Assembly (NCBI RefSeq): GCF_000938255.1
Contig: NZ_JYMR01000049.1
Location: 1 to 64,000 of the forward strand
Source of the DNA: Bradyrhizobium sp. LTSP849
Lineage (GTDB): Bacteria > Pseudomonadota > Alphaproteobacteria > Rhizobiales > Xanthobacteraceae
Direction of reading: 5' to 3'
DNA length: 64,000 nt
A program made the position numbers and the translations under genes. Under the pieces are notes generated by a model. That model made no database searches. It was not told the DNA's origin and saw only the letters and a program-made list of their open reading frames with translations. This document shows, one piece after another, positions 8,103-15,745 of this stretch (within the stretch, counting starts at the first letter, position 1; each line of letters opens with the position of its first letter).

Positions 8103-9278
8103 ATGGCACAGCAAGGCACGGCCCCTTTTGTTGTTGAACGAGATTTGCGGCTCGACCTCTTGCGTGGTGTGGGCCTCTGGATGATTTTTCTTGATCATAT
8201 CCCGGACGATGTCATCTCTTGGCTGACGCTGCGCAACTACGGGTTTTGCGACGCTGCGGAGTTTTTTGTCTTCATCTCCGGCTACCTGCTCGGCTTCATC
8301 TACGCTCCGATTGTCGCCGCAGGCCAATTCGTGCCTGCCTCGAAACGGCTGTTGCTGCGGGCCTGGCAGATGTATGTCGCTCATCTTCTCCTTTTCCTCG
8401 CCTTCACGGCCCAGATTGCTCGTACGGCGAGGAGGTGGGACAATCCTATGTATAAGGACGAGTTCAACGTCGCCAACTTTCTTGCGCATCCCGACGAGTT
8501 GATCAGCAAGGCGCTAACCCTGCAATACAAGCCGGTCGACCTTGACGTATTGCCGCTCTACATCGTCCTTGTTTTGGTTTCGCCGTTCGTGTTGTGGTGT
8601 CTCGTGCGTCGTCCCAATCTGACTATGGTCGGTTCGGCCGTGCTCTACGCATTCGCACGCTACTTTGACTGGAACTTGCCATCATACCCGAGTGGTGCGA
8701 CCTGGTATTTCAATCCCTTTGCCTGGCAACTGCTGTTCTTCTTCGGTGCTTGGTGCGGGTGCGGAGGGCGTGAACGGCTCAAATGGTTGCACGATTCGCG
8801 CATCGTTCTCAGTGTTGCGATTGCCTGGATACTCTTCGCGTTCGTCATCGTGATGACCTGGCACAGCGCCTTCCTTGAATCGCTGATTCCGAGCTGGCTG
8901 ATCAAGGTGATCTATCCGATCGACAAGACCGATCTGGATATGTTCCGATTCTTCCATTTTCTGGCGCTTGTCGTGATCATCACGCGATATCTCCATCGTG
9001 ACTGGTCCGGGCTGAATTCGCGCTGGTTGCGCCCGCTGATATTATGCGGCCAGCATTCGCTTCCATTGTTCTGCCTCGGGGTATTCCTGTCCTTCGGTGC
9101 ACACTGGATCCTGGTGCAGTGGAAAAGCGCCTTCATCGAGCAATTCGCGGTCAGCTTTGCCGGGTTTGCGATCATGACAGCCGCCGCCTGGCTCCTGGAC
9201 CGTGCACAGAGGATTCCAAACCTTTTCGTCGACACTGGATTCGATGCGAAAGCAGGAACACAGCCGAGCGGGGCATGA
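8103..9278 (+). CDS. opgC: OpgC-type membrane acyltransferase (paralogue 2)
   Basis: A 391-residue polytopic membrane protein with the same landmarks as the preceding gene: RDLRLDLLRG near the N-terminus, RNYGFCDAAEFFVFISGY, LDVLPLYIVL, YFNPFAWQLLFFFG and YPIDKTDLDMFRFF. It is expected to transfer an acyl group, classically succinyl, to periplasmic glucans. I chose ATG 8103 over the TTG at 8094. It ends 84 bases before the right tRNA-Gly repeat, so it is the last gene of the putative island. The two tandem copies are clearly related but well diverged, which argues against a recent duplication. Confidence 0.87.
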   Translation: MAQQGTAPFVVERDLRLDLLRGVGLWMIFLDHIPDDVISWLTLRNYGFCDAAEFFVFISGYLLGFIYAPIVAAGQFVPASKRLLLRAWQMYVAHLLLFLAFTAQIARTARRWDNPMYKDEFNVANFLAHPDELISKALTLQYKPVDLDVLPLYIVLVLVSPFVLWCLVRRPNLTMVGSAVLYAFARYFDWNLPSYPSGATWYFNPFAWQLLFFFGAWCGCGGRERLKWLHDSRIVLSVAIAWILFAFVIVMTWHSAFLESLIPSWLIKVIYPIDKTDLDMFRFFHFLALVVIITRYLHRDWSGLNSRWLRPLILCGQHSLPLFCLGVFLSFGAHWILVQWKSAFIEQFAVSFAGFAIMTAAAWLLDRAQRIPNLFVDTGFDAKAGTQPSGA

Positions 9279-9362
9279 TGTCGTCTCTCTTCCGCAATTG
9301 CGTTGGGATGTCGTCGCTATCGATGGAAGGCGCGGCGTTCCGCTCGCGTATTTAAAGGATCG

Positions 9363-9405
9363 TCCAAGCTGAATACGAGGGTTCGATTCCCTTTCACCCG
9401 CTCCA
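9363..9405 (+). repeat. tRNA-Gly(UCC) 3'-half fragment, right copy (att-like direct repeat)
   Basis: This copy matches the left copy at 2096-2137 from TCCAAGCTGAATACGAGGG through the encoded CCA, except for one inserted T between the T stem and the acceptor strand (CCCTTTCACCC against CCCTTCACCC). The identity begins in the anticodon loop, a known crossover location for tRNA-targeting integrases. No 5' half of a tRNA is present upstream. Confidence 0.85.
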
Positions 9406-9701
9406 GCCTTTTCACGGACTTGGCGAGACGGTCGGATTTCATTCCGACAGATGGGTGGCGCTCGCGGCGCGAGAGCACCGCTCTCATATTTCCCCCTTGA
9501 GTGCCGGTTGCAGGCGGATGCCTGCGCGCTTGCGGTTAGTCAATTGGATGAACTTTGACAATCTCTGCCTATTGCGACAATCGATTTTTCGGCCGGTCCG
9601 CTGTTAAGCTGGCATCGTCGACGTTAGCGGTCTTTCGAGAGCGCCCCCAAAAGGACCGGCCCGATCCCATGAAATTCTTGTTTTCTTCGGGTCAGATTAT
9701 A

Positions 9702-9717
9702 GACTGTTCGATCAGTC
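9702..9717. promoter_or_regulatory. TetR operator candidate 1 (upstream of tetR)
   Basis: GACTGTTCGATCAGTC is a palindrome with one broken pair, 41 bases upstream of the tetR start. It differs by one base from the perfect box at 10511-10526. The pair of near-identical boxes on both sides of the tetR gene supports autoregulation plus control of the downstream genes. Confidence 0.65.
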
Positions 9718-9757
9718 AGCTCTTGCGAGGCCCCAAGCGGCAAGTGTATGTGGTTGC

Positions 9758-10417
9758 ATGGGAACAGCTAAAAAGAGCCTCAAAATTCCCGCGGTCGCTT
9801 CGGGGCGAGATGCGATTTTGGACGCTGCCGAACAAACGTTCGGCTCTCATGGCTTCCACGGCGGGAGCATGAGTCAGATCGCCCAGCTTGCGGGAGTAGC
9901 GCAGTCACTGCTCCACTATCATTACAAGACCAAGGATCTTCTTTACGAGGCGGTTTTCGAGCGGCGCGCAACTCAAATTCGGGACAAGCGTCAGGCTCGC
10001 CTGGACGCGCTTTTCAGCCGCGCTGGCAAGGTGCACCTTGAAGAGGTGCTCGAAATACTTTTCATCTCGCTTGAAGAACTCCTGGAGCTCAAAGAGTTCG
10101 AGTTGCGCAATTACGTTCATATGGTCGGCGACGTAACGCTGTCGAGCAATAAGCGATCGATCGAAATAGTAAAACGCCACTACGACCCCTCGGCCGAACT
10201 TTTCATCGAGGCAATCCGCAAAGTCTATCCTGAACTTTCAATGGATGAAGCCATTTGGAGCTATCTGTTCGCAATCGGAGGCCGCATGCAGGCCCATGCT
10301 TCCGTCGATCGCGCTGTCCGCCTTGGTTCACATAAGGCGAGTAGTCGCAAGCAATATGAGATCCTCGTGACGTACGCTGCTGCCGGAATCAAAGCGATAG
10401 CCAAGGCTCGGCGCTAG
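9758..10417 (+). CDS. TetR family transcriptional regulator
   Basis: A 219-residue TetR protein. The helix-turn-helix occupies about residues 18-62 (ILDAAEQTFGSHGFHGGSMS, then IAQLAGVAQSLLHYHYKTKD), and the C-terminal part is a helical ligand-binding domain resembling the AcrR/CecR type. It has its own box at 9702-9717 and a second one at 10510-10527 in front of the DUF1330 and aldo/keto reductase genes, so it probably represses both. The inducer is unknown; the reductase nearby hints at a reactive carbonyl. Confidence 0.92.
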   Translation: MGTAKKSLKIPAVASGRDAILDAAEQTFGSHGFHGGSMSQIAQLAGVAQSLLHYHYKTKDLLYEAVFERRATQIRDKRQARLDALFSRAGKVHLEEVLEILFISLEELLELKEFELRNYVHMVGDVTLSSNKRSIEIVKRHYDPSAELFIEAIRKVYPELSMDEAIWSYLFAIGGRMQAHASVDRAVRLGSHKASSRKQYEILVTYAAAGIKAIAKARR

Positions 10418-10509
10418 ACAAGGCTCGGCGGTAGCAGCGCGAACTATCTCTGACGATCCTCATTCGACTTTCAAATCCGCCGCAGGAACAGCGACGTCAA
10501 TTTTTGTAT

Positions 10510-10527
10510 TGACTGATCGATCAGTCA
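10510..10527. promoter_or_regulatory. TetR operator candidate 2 (perfect palindrome)
   Basis: TGACTGATCGATCAGTCA is an 18-bp perfect palindrome 178 bases upstream of the DUF1330 gene. Its 16-bp core matches the box upstream of tetR with a single difference. It lies in a 288-base gap otherwise without features. Confidence 0.7.
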
Positions 10528-10705
10528 GTAGTTAGAAGGTGGGACGCTGGAAGTTCTTCTCATCGCGTCTCGGGCTGTTGGCGCCGTTATCGGCTCAGCA
10601 GCATCCTTGACTCAACAGCGCTCGCGAGGCCGCGGGGCGGGGCCTCGATGCGGCAGATCGACGTCCCGATTCGCTGGCGATGACGCCGTGACACAGGAGG
10701 CCAAT

Positions 10706-10993
10706 ATGCCTGCGTATTTGATTTCCCAGGGTACCGTGAAGGATCCCGAACGTATGCAGGCATACAGAGCGGCTGTCGTTCCGCTGATAGCTAAGTTCGA
10801 AGGGCGATACATCGTACGTCGCGGCAAAGTCGAAGTGTTGGAGGGGCAACATGACGGTCGCAGCGTGACCATCCATGAGTTTCCCTCCATCGAGGCGATA
10901 CACGCATTCTGGGAGTCTCCGGAATACGCTTCAATCAAGGACCTTCGGCTCGGTGCTGCAGACCTCGATCTGTGGGCAGTCGAGGGCGTTTAA
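10706..10993 (+). CDS. DUF1330 domain-containing protein
   Basis: A 95-residue protein of the DUF1330 family, small dimeric alpha/beta-barrel proteins of the ferredoxin-like type. It begins MPAYLISQGTVKDPERMQAY and contains the conserved FPSIEAIHAFWESPEYASIK stretch. The start is set by AGGAGG at 10695-10700, six bases before ATG 10706. The function of the family is unsettled; some relatives resemble monooxygenase or muconolactone-isomerase-like barrels. It lies between the TetR box and the aldo/keto reductase and is probably co-transcribed with the reductase. Confidence 0.9.
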   Translation: MPAYLISQGTVKDPERMQAYRAAVVPLIAKFEGRYIVRRGKVEVLEGQHDGRSVTIHEFPSIEAIHAFWESPEYASIKDLRLGAADLDLWAVEGV

Positions 10994-11068
10994 GCCATCA
11001 GCATCAAGAATGCCTGCAGAGCGGTCGATCGATCCGATCCAGCCTCGCGTTTCAATCGGAGGAAGTAC

Positions 11069-12052
11069 ATGAAAACCCGCAATCTCGGTCCGAGTGGACC
11101 CGCCGTTTCAGCCATCGGCCTGGGCTGTATGAGCATGAGTCCGGTCTATGGACAAAAGGAGGATAGAGGCGAAGCGATCGCAACGCTCCATCGCGCGATC
11201 GAATTGGGCATAAATTTGGTCGATACGGCTGACAGCTACGGTCCACATCACAACGAGGAGCTGCTGGGTGAAGCGCTGACGGGGCGACGCGACAGAGTTT
11301 TCCTTGCCACCAAGTTCGGAGTGGTTCGAGGCAGCGGAGAGCCAACGATCAACGGCAGCCCGGCATATGCCCGCTCGGCAGTCGAAGCCAGTCTGCGACG
11401 GCTCCGGACCGATTACATCGATCTCTATTATCTGCACCGTGTGGATCCAACGGTGCCCATCGAAGATTCCGTTGGTGTCTTGGCCGATCTGATCAAACAG
11501 GGAAAAGTCCGGTACATCGGACTATCCGAGGTCGCCCCTGCTACTCTTGAACGAGGGCATCGCGTTCATCCCATTACGGCAGTAGAAAGCGAGTACTCCC
11601 TCTGGACGCGTGATCCCGAAAAGGAGCTCATGGCGGTCTGCGAGCGCATAGGCGCAGCCTTTGTGCCATTCAGCCCGCTCGGGAGAGGGTTCCTCACTGG
11701 CGAGATCCGCAGTCCTGATGACTTTGATCCAGGAGATCGCCGACGCCACTATCCGCGTTTTCAGGGTGCGAACTTCGAAGCGAATCTGAGATTGGCCGAC
11801 AAAGTCAAAGAGCTCGCAACGAAGAAAGGTGTTACGCCATCCCAACTGGCACTGGCTTGGGTTCTCGCGAAAGGGCCGCACGTCGTGCCCATACCTGGAA
11901 CGCGCCGTCGCAAGTATCTAGAGGACAATGCGGGAGCAGTGGAAGTGGCTCTCAGCCGAGCTGAGATGGACGAAATCGACGACACGTTCCCGCCCGACGT
12001 GGTCTCCGGCGAGCGTTATCCCGCATCGATGCTGAAGGCAACCAACGGCTGA
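11069..12052 (+). CDS. Aldo/keto reductase
   Basis: A 327-residue NADPH-dependent aldo/keto reductase of the bacterial YajO/AKR13-like group. It begins MKTRNLGPSGPAVSAIGLGC and shows the catalytic set Asp (LVDTADSYG), Tyr in DTADSYG, Lys (FLATKFG) and His (DLYYLHRVDP). The cofactor end has VPIPGTRRRKYLEDN. A GGAGG site precedes the ATG. It follows DUF1330 behind a TetR box, so induction by an aldehyde or quinone-like compound is plausible, but the substrate is not known. Confidence 0.93.
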   Translation: MKTRNLGPSGPAVSAIGLGCMSMSPVYGQKEDRGEAIATLHRAIELGINLVDTADSYGPHHNEELLGEALTGRRDRVFLATKFGVVRGSGEPTINGSPAYARSAVEASLRRLRTDYIDLYYLHRVDPTVPIEDSVGVLADLIKQGKVRYIGLSEVAPATLERGHRVHPITAVESEYSLWTRDPEKELMAVCERIGAAFVPFSPLGRGFLTGEIRSPDDFDPGDRRRHYPRFQGANFEANLRLADKVKELATKKGVTPSQLALAWVLAKGPHVVPIPGTRRRKYLEDNAGAVEVALSRAEMDEIDDTFPPDVVSGERYPASMLKATNG

Positions 12053-12306
12053 TTGTCTCGCCTCGCCATACTTGTCGAGATTCCGCAGGTCGGCGGCGTA
12101 CGTATGGTGGGCAATCTGCTAGGCGATCCACTACAGAACGTCGCGATTGGAGCCGATGTCGAAGGTGTGTTCGAACATCACGCGGATTCCGATCCGGCGT
12201 ATTCCCTTCTGGGATTTCCGCAGGGGAGCGCGGCGAACTTCACGAGGGGTGCATTGACAGGTTCGAACATATGTAATAATGACGGTGACACACTTTTGGA
12301 TACCCC

Positions 12307-12753
12307 ATGCCAACGAGCACGCGTTTCGCCGTCGCAGTTCACACGCTTACCGCCCTCGCGGTGAGCGACGGCAAGCCGATGCGGTCGGAGGATCTGGCCT
12401 ATTCCGTCAACACCAGCCCGGTCGTGATCCGGGGGCTGCTGTCGCGCCTGAGCGATGCGGGCCTGACCCGGTCCCAGCTCGGCACGGGCGGCGGGTCGCT
12501 CCTGGCGCGACCTGCGGCCAAAATCCGACTGCTGGACGTTTACGAGGCCGTCGAGGATGTCGAGCTGTTTTCGCTACACCGGACTCCGCCTTGCGAGAGC
12601 TGTGCAGTCGGGGGCAACATCCTGGAAGCGATGCAACCGACATTGACGCGGGCGCGCAAGGCGCTTGAGAACGAACTGGCAAAGGTCACGATCGCCGCTG
12701 TTGCAGCCGAGGTCGCGCGTCTCGGAAAGTTCAGCATACCGCTGGTGTGGTGA
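12307..12753 (+). CDS. Rrf2 family transcriptional regulator
   Basis: A 148-residue Rrf2 regulator. The winged helix lies in about residues 5-60 (FAVAVHTLTALA, with SEDLAYSVNTSPVVIRGLLS) and is followed by GGGSLLARPAAKIRLLDVYEAVE. Only two cysteines (CESC) are present in the loop where IscR has three cluster-ligating ones, so an Fe-S cluster of the IscR type is unlikely and a thiol-based switch, as in YwnA/SaiR-like members, is more likely. A TTGACA hexamer at 12254 is a possible -35 element. The NADP-binding oxidoreductase 143 bases downstream is the likely target. Confidence 0.9.
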   Translation: MPTSTRFAVAVHTLTALAVSDGKPMRSEDLAYSVNTSPVVIRGLLSRLSDAGLTRSQLGTGGGSLLARPAAKIRLLDVYEAVEDVELFSLHRTPPCESCAVGGNILEAMQPTLTRARKALENELAKVTIAAVAAEVARLGKFSIPLVW

Positions 12754-12895
12754 ACCCCTTTTTTGAAGCTAAATGTCATCATGTCAACGACACACAGATA
12801 TATCGTTCCGCTTCCATGCAGAACGTAACGGGATGGGCAGCATTGGGGCGCTGCCGTTCCATGGCAACTCGGCCCCATCAACAGGAAAAGACACA

Positions 12896-13540
12896 GTGAG
12901 CATTGGCATTATCGGAGCGGGCGCCCTCGGGTCCAACGTGGCCCGACTGCTGGCAAGGAGTCGGATTTCAGCGACGATCGCAAATAGCCGAGGTCCGGAA
13001 TCGTTAGCGGCGCTCGTCGGGGAGCTTGGCCCTTCGATCAAGGCTGGCACGGCGAGGGAAGCCGCGAGCGCCGATATCGTGCTGGTGGCCCTACGTTGGG
13101 TCGATCTCGAAAAAGCGCTGGGCGGTTTGCCCGCCTGGAACGGACGTATCGTCATCGATGGCACCAATCCCGTCGCATTCCTCGAGCCGGACTCCCCCGA
13201 CGCGCAGGACCCGAACAACCCGCTCGCTGCGTATGGCATCAAGGCGATCGATCTCGGCGGCAGGCATTCCAGCGAGGTATTCCGCGGATTCGTTCCTGAC
13301 GCGCGCGTGGTCAAGGCATTCAACCATCTCGATGCCAACGTCCTGTCAAAGCCGCCCGAATTAGGCGGGCAGCGCACGCTGTTCTATTCGGGCGATGACA
13401 CCGACGCGAAGGCTGAGGTTCGCAAGCTCATCGAACAGACAGGCTGTTTTCCGGTCGACCTCGGCGTGCTCGATGTCGGCGGACCTCTGGCCTCGCTGCC
13501 ATTCGGGTCGCTCGCCGCCATCAATCTTGTCAAGATCTGA
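12896..13540 (+). CDS. NADPH-binding oxidoreductase (F420-dependent NADP reductase/ProC-like fold)
   Basis: A 214-residue Rossmann protein starting VSIGIIGAGALGSNVARLLA. The motif GxGxLG binds NADP(H), and NSRGPESL at the end of the second strand fits phosphate recognition. The family is annotated as NADPH-dependent F420 reductase or NAD(P)-binding domain protein, and non-F420 organisms use it with unknown substrates. I chose GTG 12896 because AGGAAAA sits upstream and the Rossmann motif begins at once; longer frames from 12773 add an unsupported leader. It follows the Rrf2 gene and is probably controlled by it. Confidence 0.85.
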   Translation: MSIGIIGAGALGSNVARLLARSRISATIANSRGPESLAALVGELGPSIKAGTAREAASADIVLVALRWVDLEKALGGLPAWNGRIVIDGTNPVAFLEPDSPDAQDPNNPLAAYGIKAIDLGGRHSSEVFRGFVPDARVVKAFNHLDANVLSKPPELGGQRTLFYSGDDTDAKAEVRKLIEQTGCFPVDLGVLDVGGPLASLPFGSLAAINLVKI

Positions 13541-13580
13541 CCGTCAAGGCTGTCGTGCCAAGCGGCGGGTACGGTCGACT

Positions 13581-13608
13581 GGCCTGGAGTTAGCGGGCAC
13601 TCCAGGCC
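13581..13608. terminator. Hairpin downstream of the NADP oxidoreductase gene
   Basis: GGCCTGGAGT and ACTCCAGGCC form a perfect 10-bp stem with an 8-base loop, 41 bases after the stop codon at 13540. There is no T tract after it, so it may act as a Rho-assisted terminator or an mRNA 3' end rather than a classical intrinsic terminator. Confidence 0.5.
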
Positions 13609-13797
13609 GATGGAGCTCGCTGCGCAAATCTCGCCTGCTGGCTGCCCTGCAAGACACTTAGAATCCGAAAGCGGCTCTAGCCAACGCGTTCGCGCGCGAC
13701 CGGACGTCGCGTGCGTGAGCTGCCAATGACGCCCGAGCGCGTGGAAGCCGCACGCGCCTAACCACCCCCACGGTTCGAAGACCCCGCCAGCGCCAAT

Positions 13798-13826
13798 TGT
13801 CCTACCAGTAGGACAGGCTGTCCTAC
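13798..13826. promoter_or_regulatory. Triple 8-bp inverted repeat
   Basis: TGTCCTAC, GTAGGACA and TGTCCTAC occur in succession with spacers of 2 and 3 bases, so the middle copy can pair with either neighbour. The array lies 27 bases upstream of the 20-bp palindrome. It may be a protein-binding cluster or a small structural RNA element; the regulator is unknown. Confidence 0.45.
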
Positions 13827-13852
13827 GAGCGGTTCAGAACGGCAGAAATTTA

Positions 13853-13872
13853 TACTTTACGATCGTAAAGTA
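13853..13872. promoter_or_regulatory. Perfect 20-bp palindrome upstream of the CocE hydrolase operon
   Basis: TACTTTACGATCGTAAAGTA is a perfect 20-bp palindrome ending 100 bases before the hydrolase start. The length and symmetry fit a TetR- or MarR-type operator. The nearest candidate regulator is the TetR gene at 18373, last in the same-direction run. Confidence 0.6.
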
Positions 13873-13971
13873 AAATGGCATGGTCCGTTCGGTCGGGTGG
13901 GTTACGCTCCTCACCTTCCCGATGTCGTCAGACGCCGACCGAAAGCGTCGCAAAAATACCGGGATGAAACG

Positions 13972-15717
13972 ATGATCGAGGAACGGGACATTATTGTCGC
14001 CATGCGCGACGGCGTGCGGCTTGCTGTCGATGTCTATCGCCCCGATGCGGCAGGCCGGTACCCGGTGCTGTACGCGTCGGCGCTGCACAACAAGGACATT
14101 CAGGGCCCCGACATCGCGGATATATTGCCGCCCCAGCCGGCTCACGCGCCGCTCTGGTTCGGTCCGATCGAGGCGGGCGATACGCGGCGTTTCATCGCCA
14201 ACGGCTATGTTCATGTGATCGCGCAGCCGAGAGGCTCGGCCAAATCGGAAGGGCACTACGGCCACGAGGACACGGACCACTACGATCTGATCGAATGGAT
14301 CACGCAGCAGCCCTGGTCAAACGGCAAGGTCGGAATGGTCGGCATCTCCGGCTATGCCGGCGAACAATGGCGCGCCGCCGCGCAGGGACATCCGGCGCTG
14401 AAAGCGATCTTTCCCTACGACGCTTGTAGCGCGTATGGCGGCATGTTCGGATTCCGCGACTTCAATCCCGGCGGCGTCCTGCACGCTTTTCCTTATTTGC
14501 TCGACGTCTTCAGCACGGTGCATGAGTCGCGCGACCGGCCCGCGGAACTTCCCGCCGCGGAAGAAGACCTCTGGCGCCGGGCCATGCAGAACCCGGACTA
14601 CAAGCAATATATCAACCTCTTCAACATCCTTACCCAGAAGGGGCAGCGCACGTTCATCATGTATCTCATGATGACGCATCCCTGGGAGATGGACGGAACG
14701 GTCGAGCGCTCGGAACAGCTTTTCAAAAAGATCAAGATACCGTTCTACACGGGCTCAGGCGCCTACGCCTACACCTACAAGCTCCATTGGCTCGGTGCGC
14801 AGCACTATTTCCAGAACGTCGACGCGCCAAAGAAACTGCTCTTCACCGGCCCCGCCCACCTTGAGCGGCCATTCCATCAATATCACGACGAGATCATCCG
14901 CTGGTACGATCACTGGCTGAAGGGGCAGGACACCGGCATCATGGATGAACCGCCGGTGCGCTACTGGCTTATGGGAGCCAACGAGTGGCGAACCGGAACG
15001 GATTGGCCGCTGCCGGAGACCCAATGGACGAAGTACTATCTGTCCCACTGGGAGACCCTGTCGACCGAGCCGCCGCGACCTGCCTCGCAACTTGGCGCGG
15101 CGGCACGCGAGCCTGACGTCTTTACGCAAATGCCGGTGACGCGGACCACGAAGGTCGAGCGCCTGCGCTACATGACGGATCCCTTGCCGCATGACGTCAC
15201 CGTCGCAGGCCCGATCACGTTGACGCTGTACGCATCGATCGATCAGGACGACACCAACTGGATCATCGTGCTCAAGGACGTTGGCCCGGACGTCTCGGTT
15301 CGGACCGCACGCGAGGGCGAGCGCGATGTTCCCTCAACACTGCCTGAGCGCGAGCTCACGCGCGGCTGGCTGAAGGCGTCCCACCGGGCCCTCGATGAGA
15401 AGCGTTCAAAGCCATGGGAGCCGTTCCACAAGCTCACGCAGGATGCGATCGCGCCGGTGACGCCGGGAGAGGTGGTCGAGTACAAGATACAGATCCTCGC
15501 GACCGCAAACCAGTTCAAGGCAGGTCACCGCATCTGCCTCGACATCACGTCCATGGATGTCCCGACCGGCACCGGAGCCATGACCAACGTCGAGTACATT
15601 CCGTACCACATTTGCAGCAGCAAGACCGTCACCCACAAAGTCTACCGGGACGCGGAGCGGCCTTCTCATCTGCTGCTGCCGATCGTTCCTGAACCCGCCG
15701 ATGGGCATTCGGCCTGA
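13972..15717 (+). CDS. CocE/NonD family hydrolase (X-Pro dipeptidyl-peptidase S15-like)
   Basis: A 581-residue serine hydrolase. The N-terminal MIEERDIIVAMRDGVRLAVD and YRPDAAGRYPVLY start the S15 alpha/beta-hydrolase domain. IAQPRGSAKSEGHYG is the strongly conserved oxyanion-region motif, and the nucleophile serine lies in VGISGYAGEQ. A histidine in TGPAHLERP could complete the triad. The C-terminal beta-rich domain (DVTVAGPITLTLYASIDQDD onward, with FKAGHRICLDITSMD) is the jelly-roll found in cocaine esterase and glutaryl-acylases. It would hydrolyse an ester or amide in the cytoplasm. The ATG at 13972 matches family starts. The next genes are a crotonase and an acyl-CoA synthetase, so the released acid may be activated and degraded. 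Confidence 0.9.
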   Translation: MIEERDIIVAMRDGVRLAVDVYRPDAAGRYPVLYASALHNKDIQGPDIADILPPQPAHAPLWFGPIEAGDTRRFIANGYVHVIAQPRGSAKSEGHYGHEDTDHYDLIEWITQQPWSNGKVGMVGISGYAGEQWRAAAQGHPALKAIFPYDACSAYGGMFGFRDFNPGGVLHAFPYLLDVFSTVHESRDRPAELPAAEEDLWRRAMQNPDYKQYINLFNILTQKGQRTFIMYLMMTHPWEMDGTVERSEQLFKKIKIPFYTGSGAYAYTYKLHWLGAQHYFQNVDAPKKLLFTGPAHLERPFHQYHDEIIRWYDHWLKGQDTGIMDEPPVRYWLMGANEWRTGTDWPLPETQWTKYYLSHWETLSTEPPRPASQLGAAAREPDVFTQMPVTRTTKVERLRYMTDPLPHDVTVAGPITLTLYASIDQDDTNWIIVLKDVGPDVSVRTAREGERDVPSTLPERELTRGWLKASHRALDEKRSKPWEPFHKLTQDAIAPVTPGEVVEYKIQILATANQFKAGHRICLDITSMDVPTGTGAMTNVEYIPYHICSSKTVTHKVYRDAERPSHLLLPIVPEPADGHSA

Positions 15718-15745
15718 CGCCTGGCACATAGGAGGAATCGCGACC

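Larger units (their letters stand above)
2096..9405. mobile_element. Putative 7.3-kb genomic island bracketed by tRNA-Gly direct repeats
   Basis: Two direct repeats of the tRNA-Gly 3' half, at 2096-2137 and 9363-9405, bracket a block of two CoA-transferases, a crotonase, a GntR regulator and two OpgC genes. Site-specific integration into a tRNA 3' end produces exactly this structure. No integrase, excisionase or transposase gene is seen inside, so any element would be a decayed or non-autonomous remnant, or one unit of a larger tandem array. Base composition looks somewhat lower in GC than the operons around 24-30 kb, judged by eye. Confidence 0.5.
9279..9757. other. Intergenic region with right tRNA-Gly fragment and TetR box
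   Basis: This 479-base gap has no supported gene. It holds the right tRNA-Gly fragment (9363-9405), two short hairpins without T tracts (GTCGGA/TCCGAC at 9431-9448 and GAGAGC/GCTCTC at 9471-9485) and a TetR-type palindrome at 9702-9717 just ahead of the tetR gene. Confidence 0.7.
13541..13971. other. Regulatory gap with hairpin, triple inverted repeat and 20-bp palindrome
   Basis: These 431 bases hold no supported gene. From left to right they contain a strong hairpin (13581-13608), a set of three 8-bp repeats in alternating orientation (13798-13826) and a perfect 20-bp palindrome (13853-13872) ahead of the CocE-type hydrolase. Confidence 0.75.
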
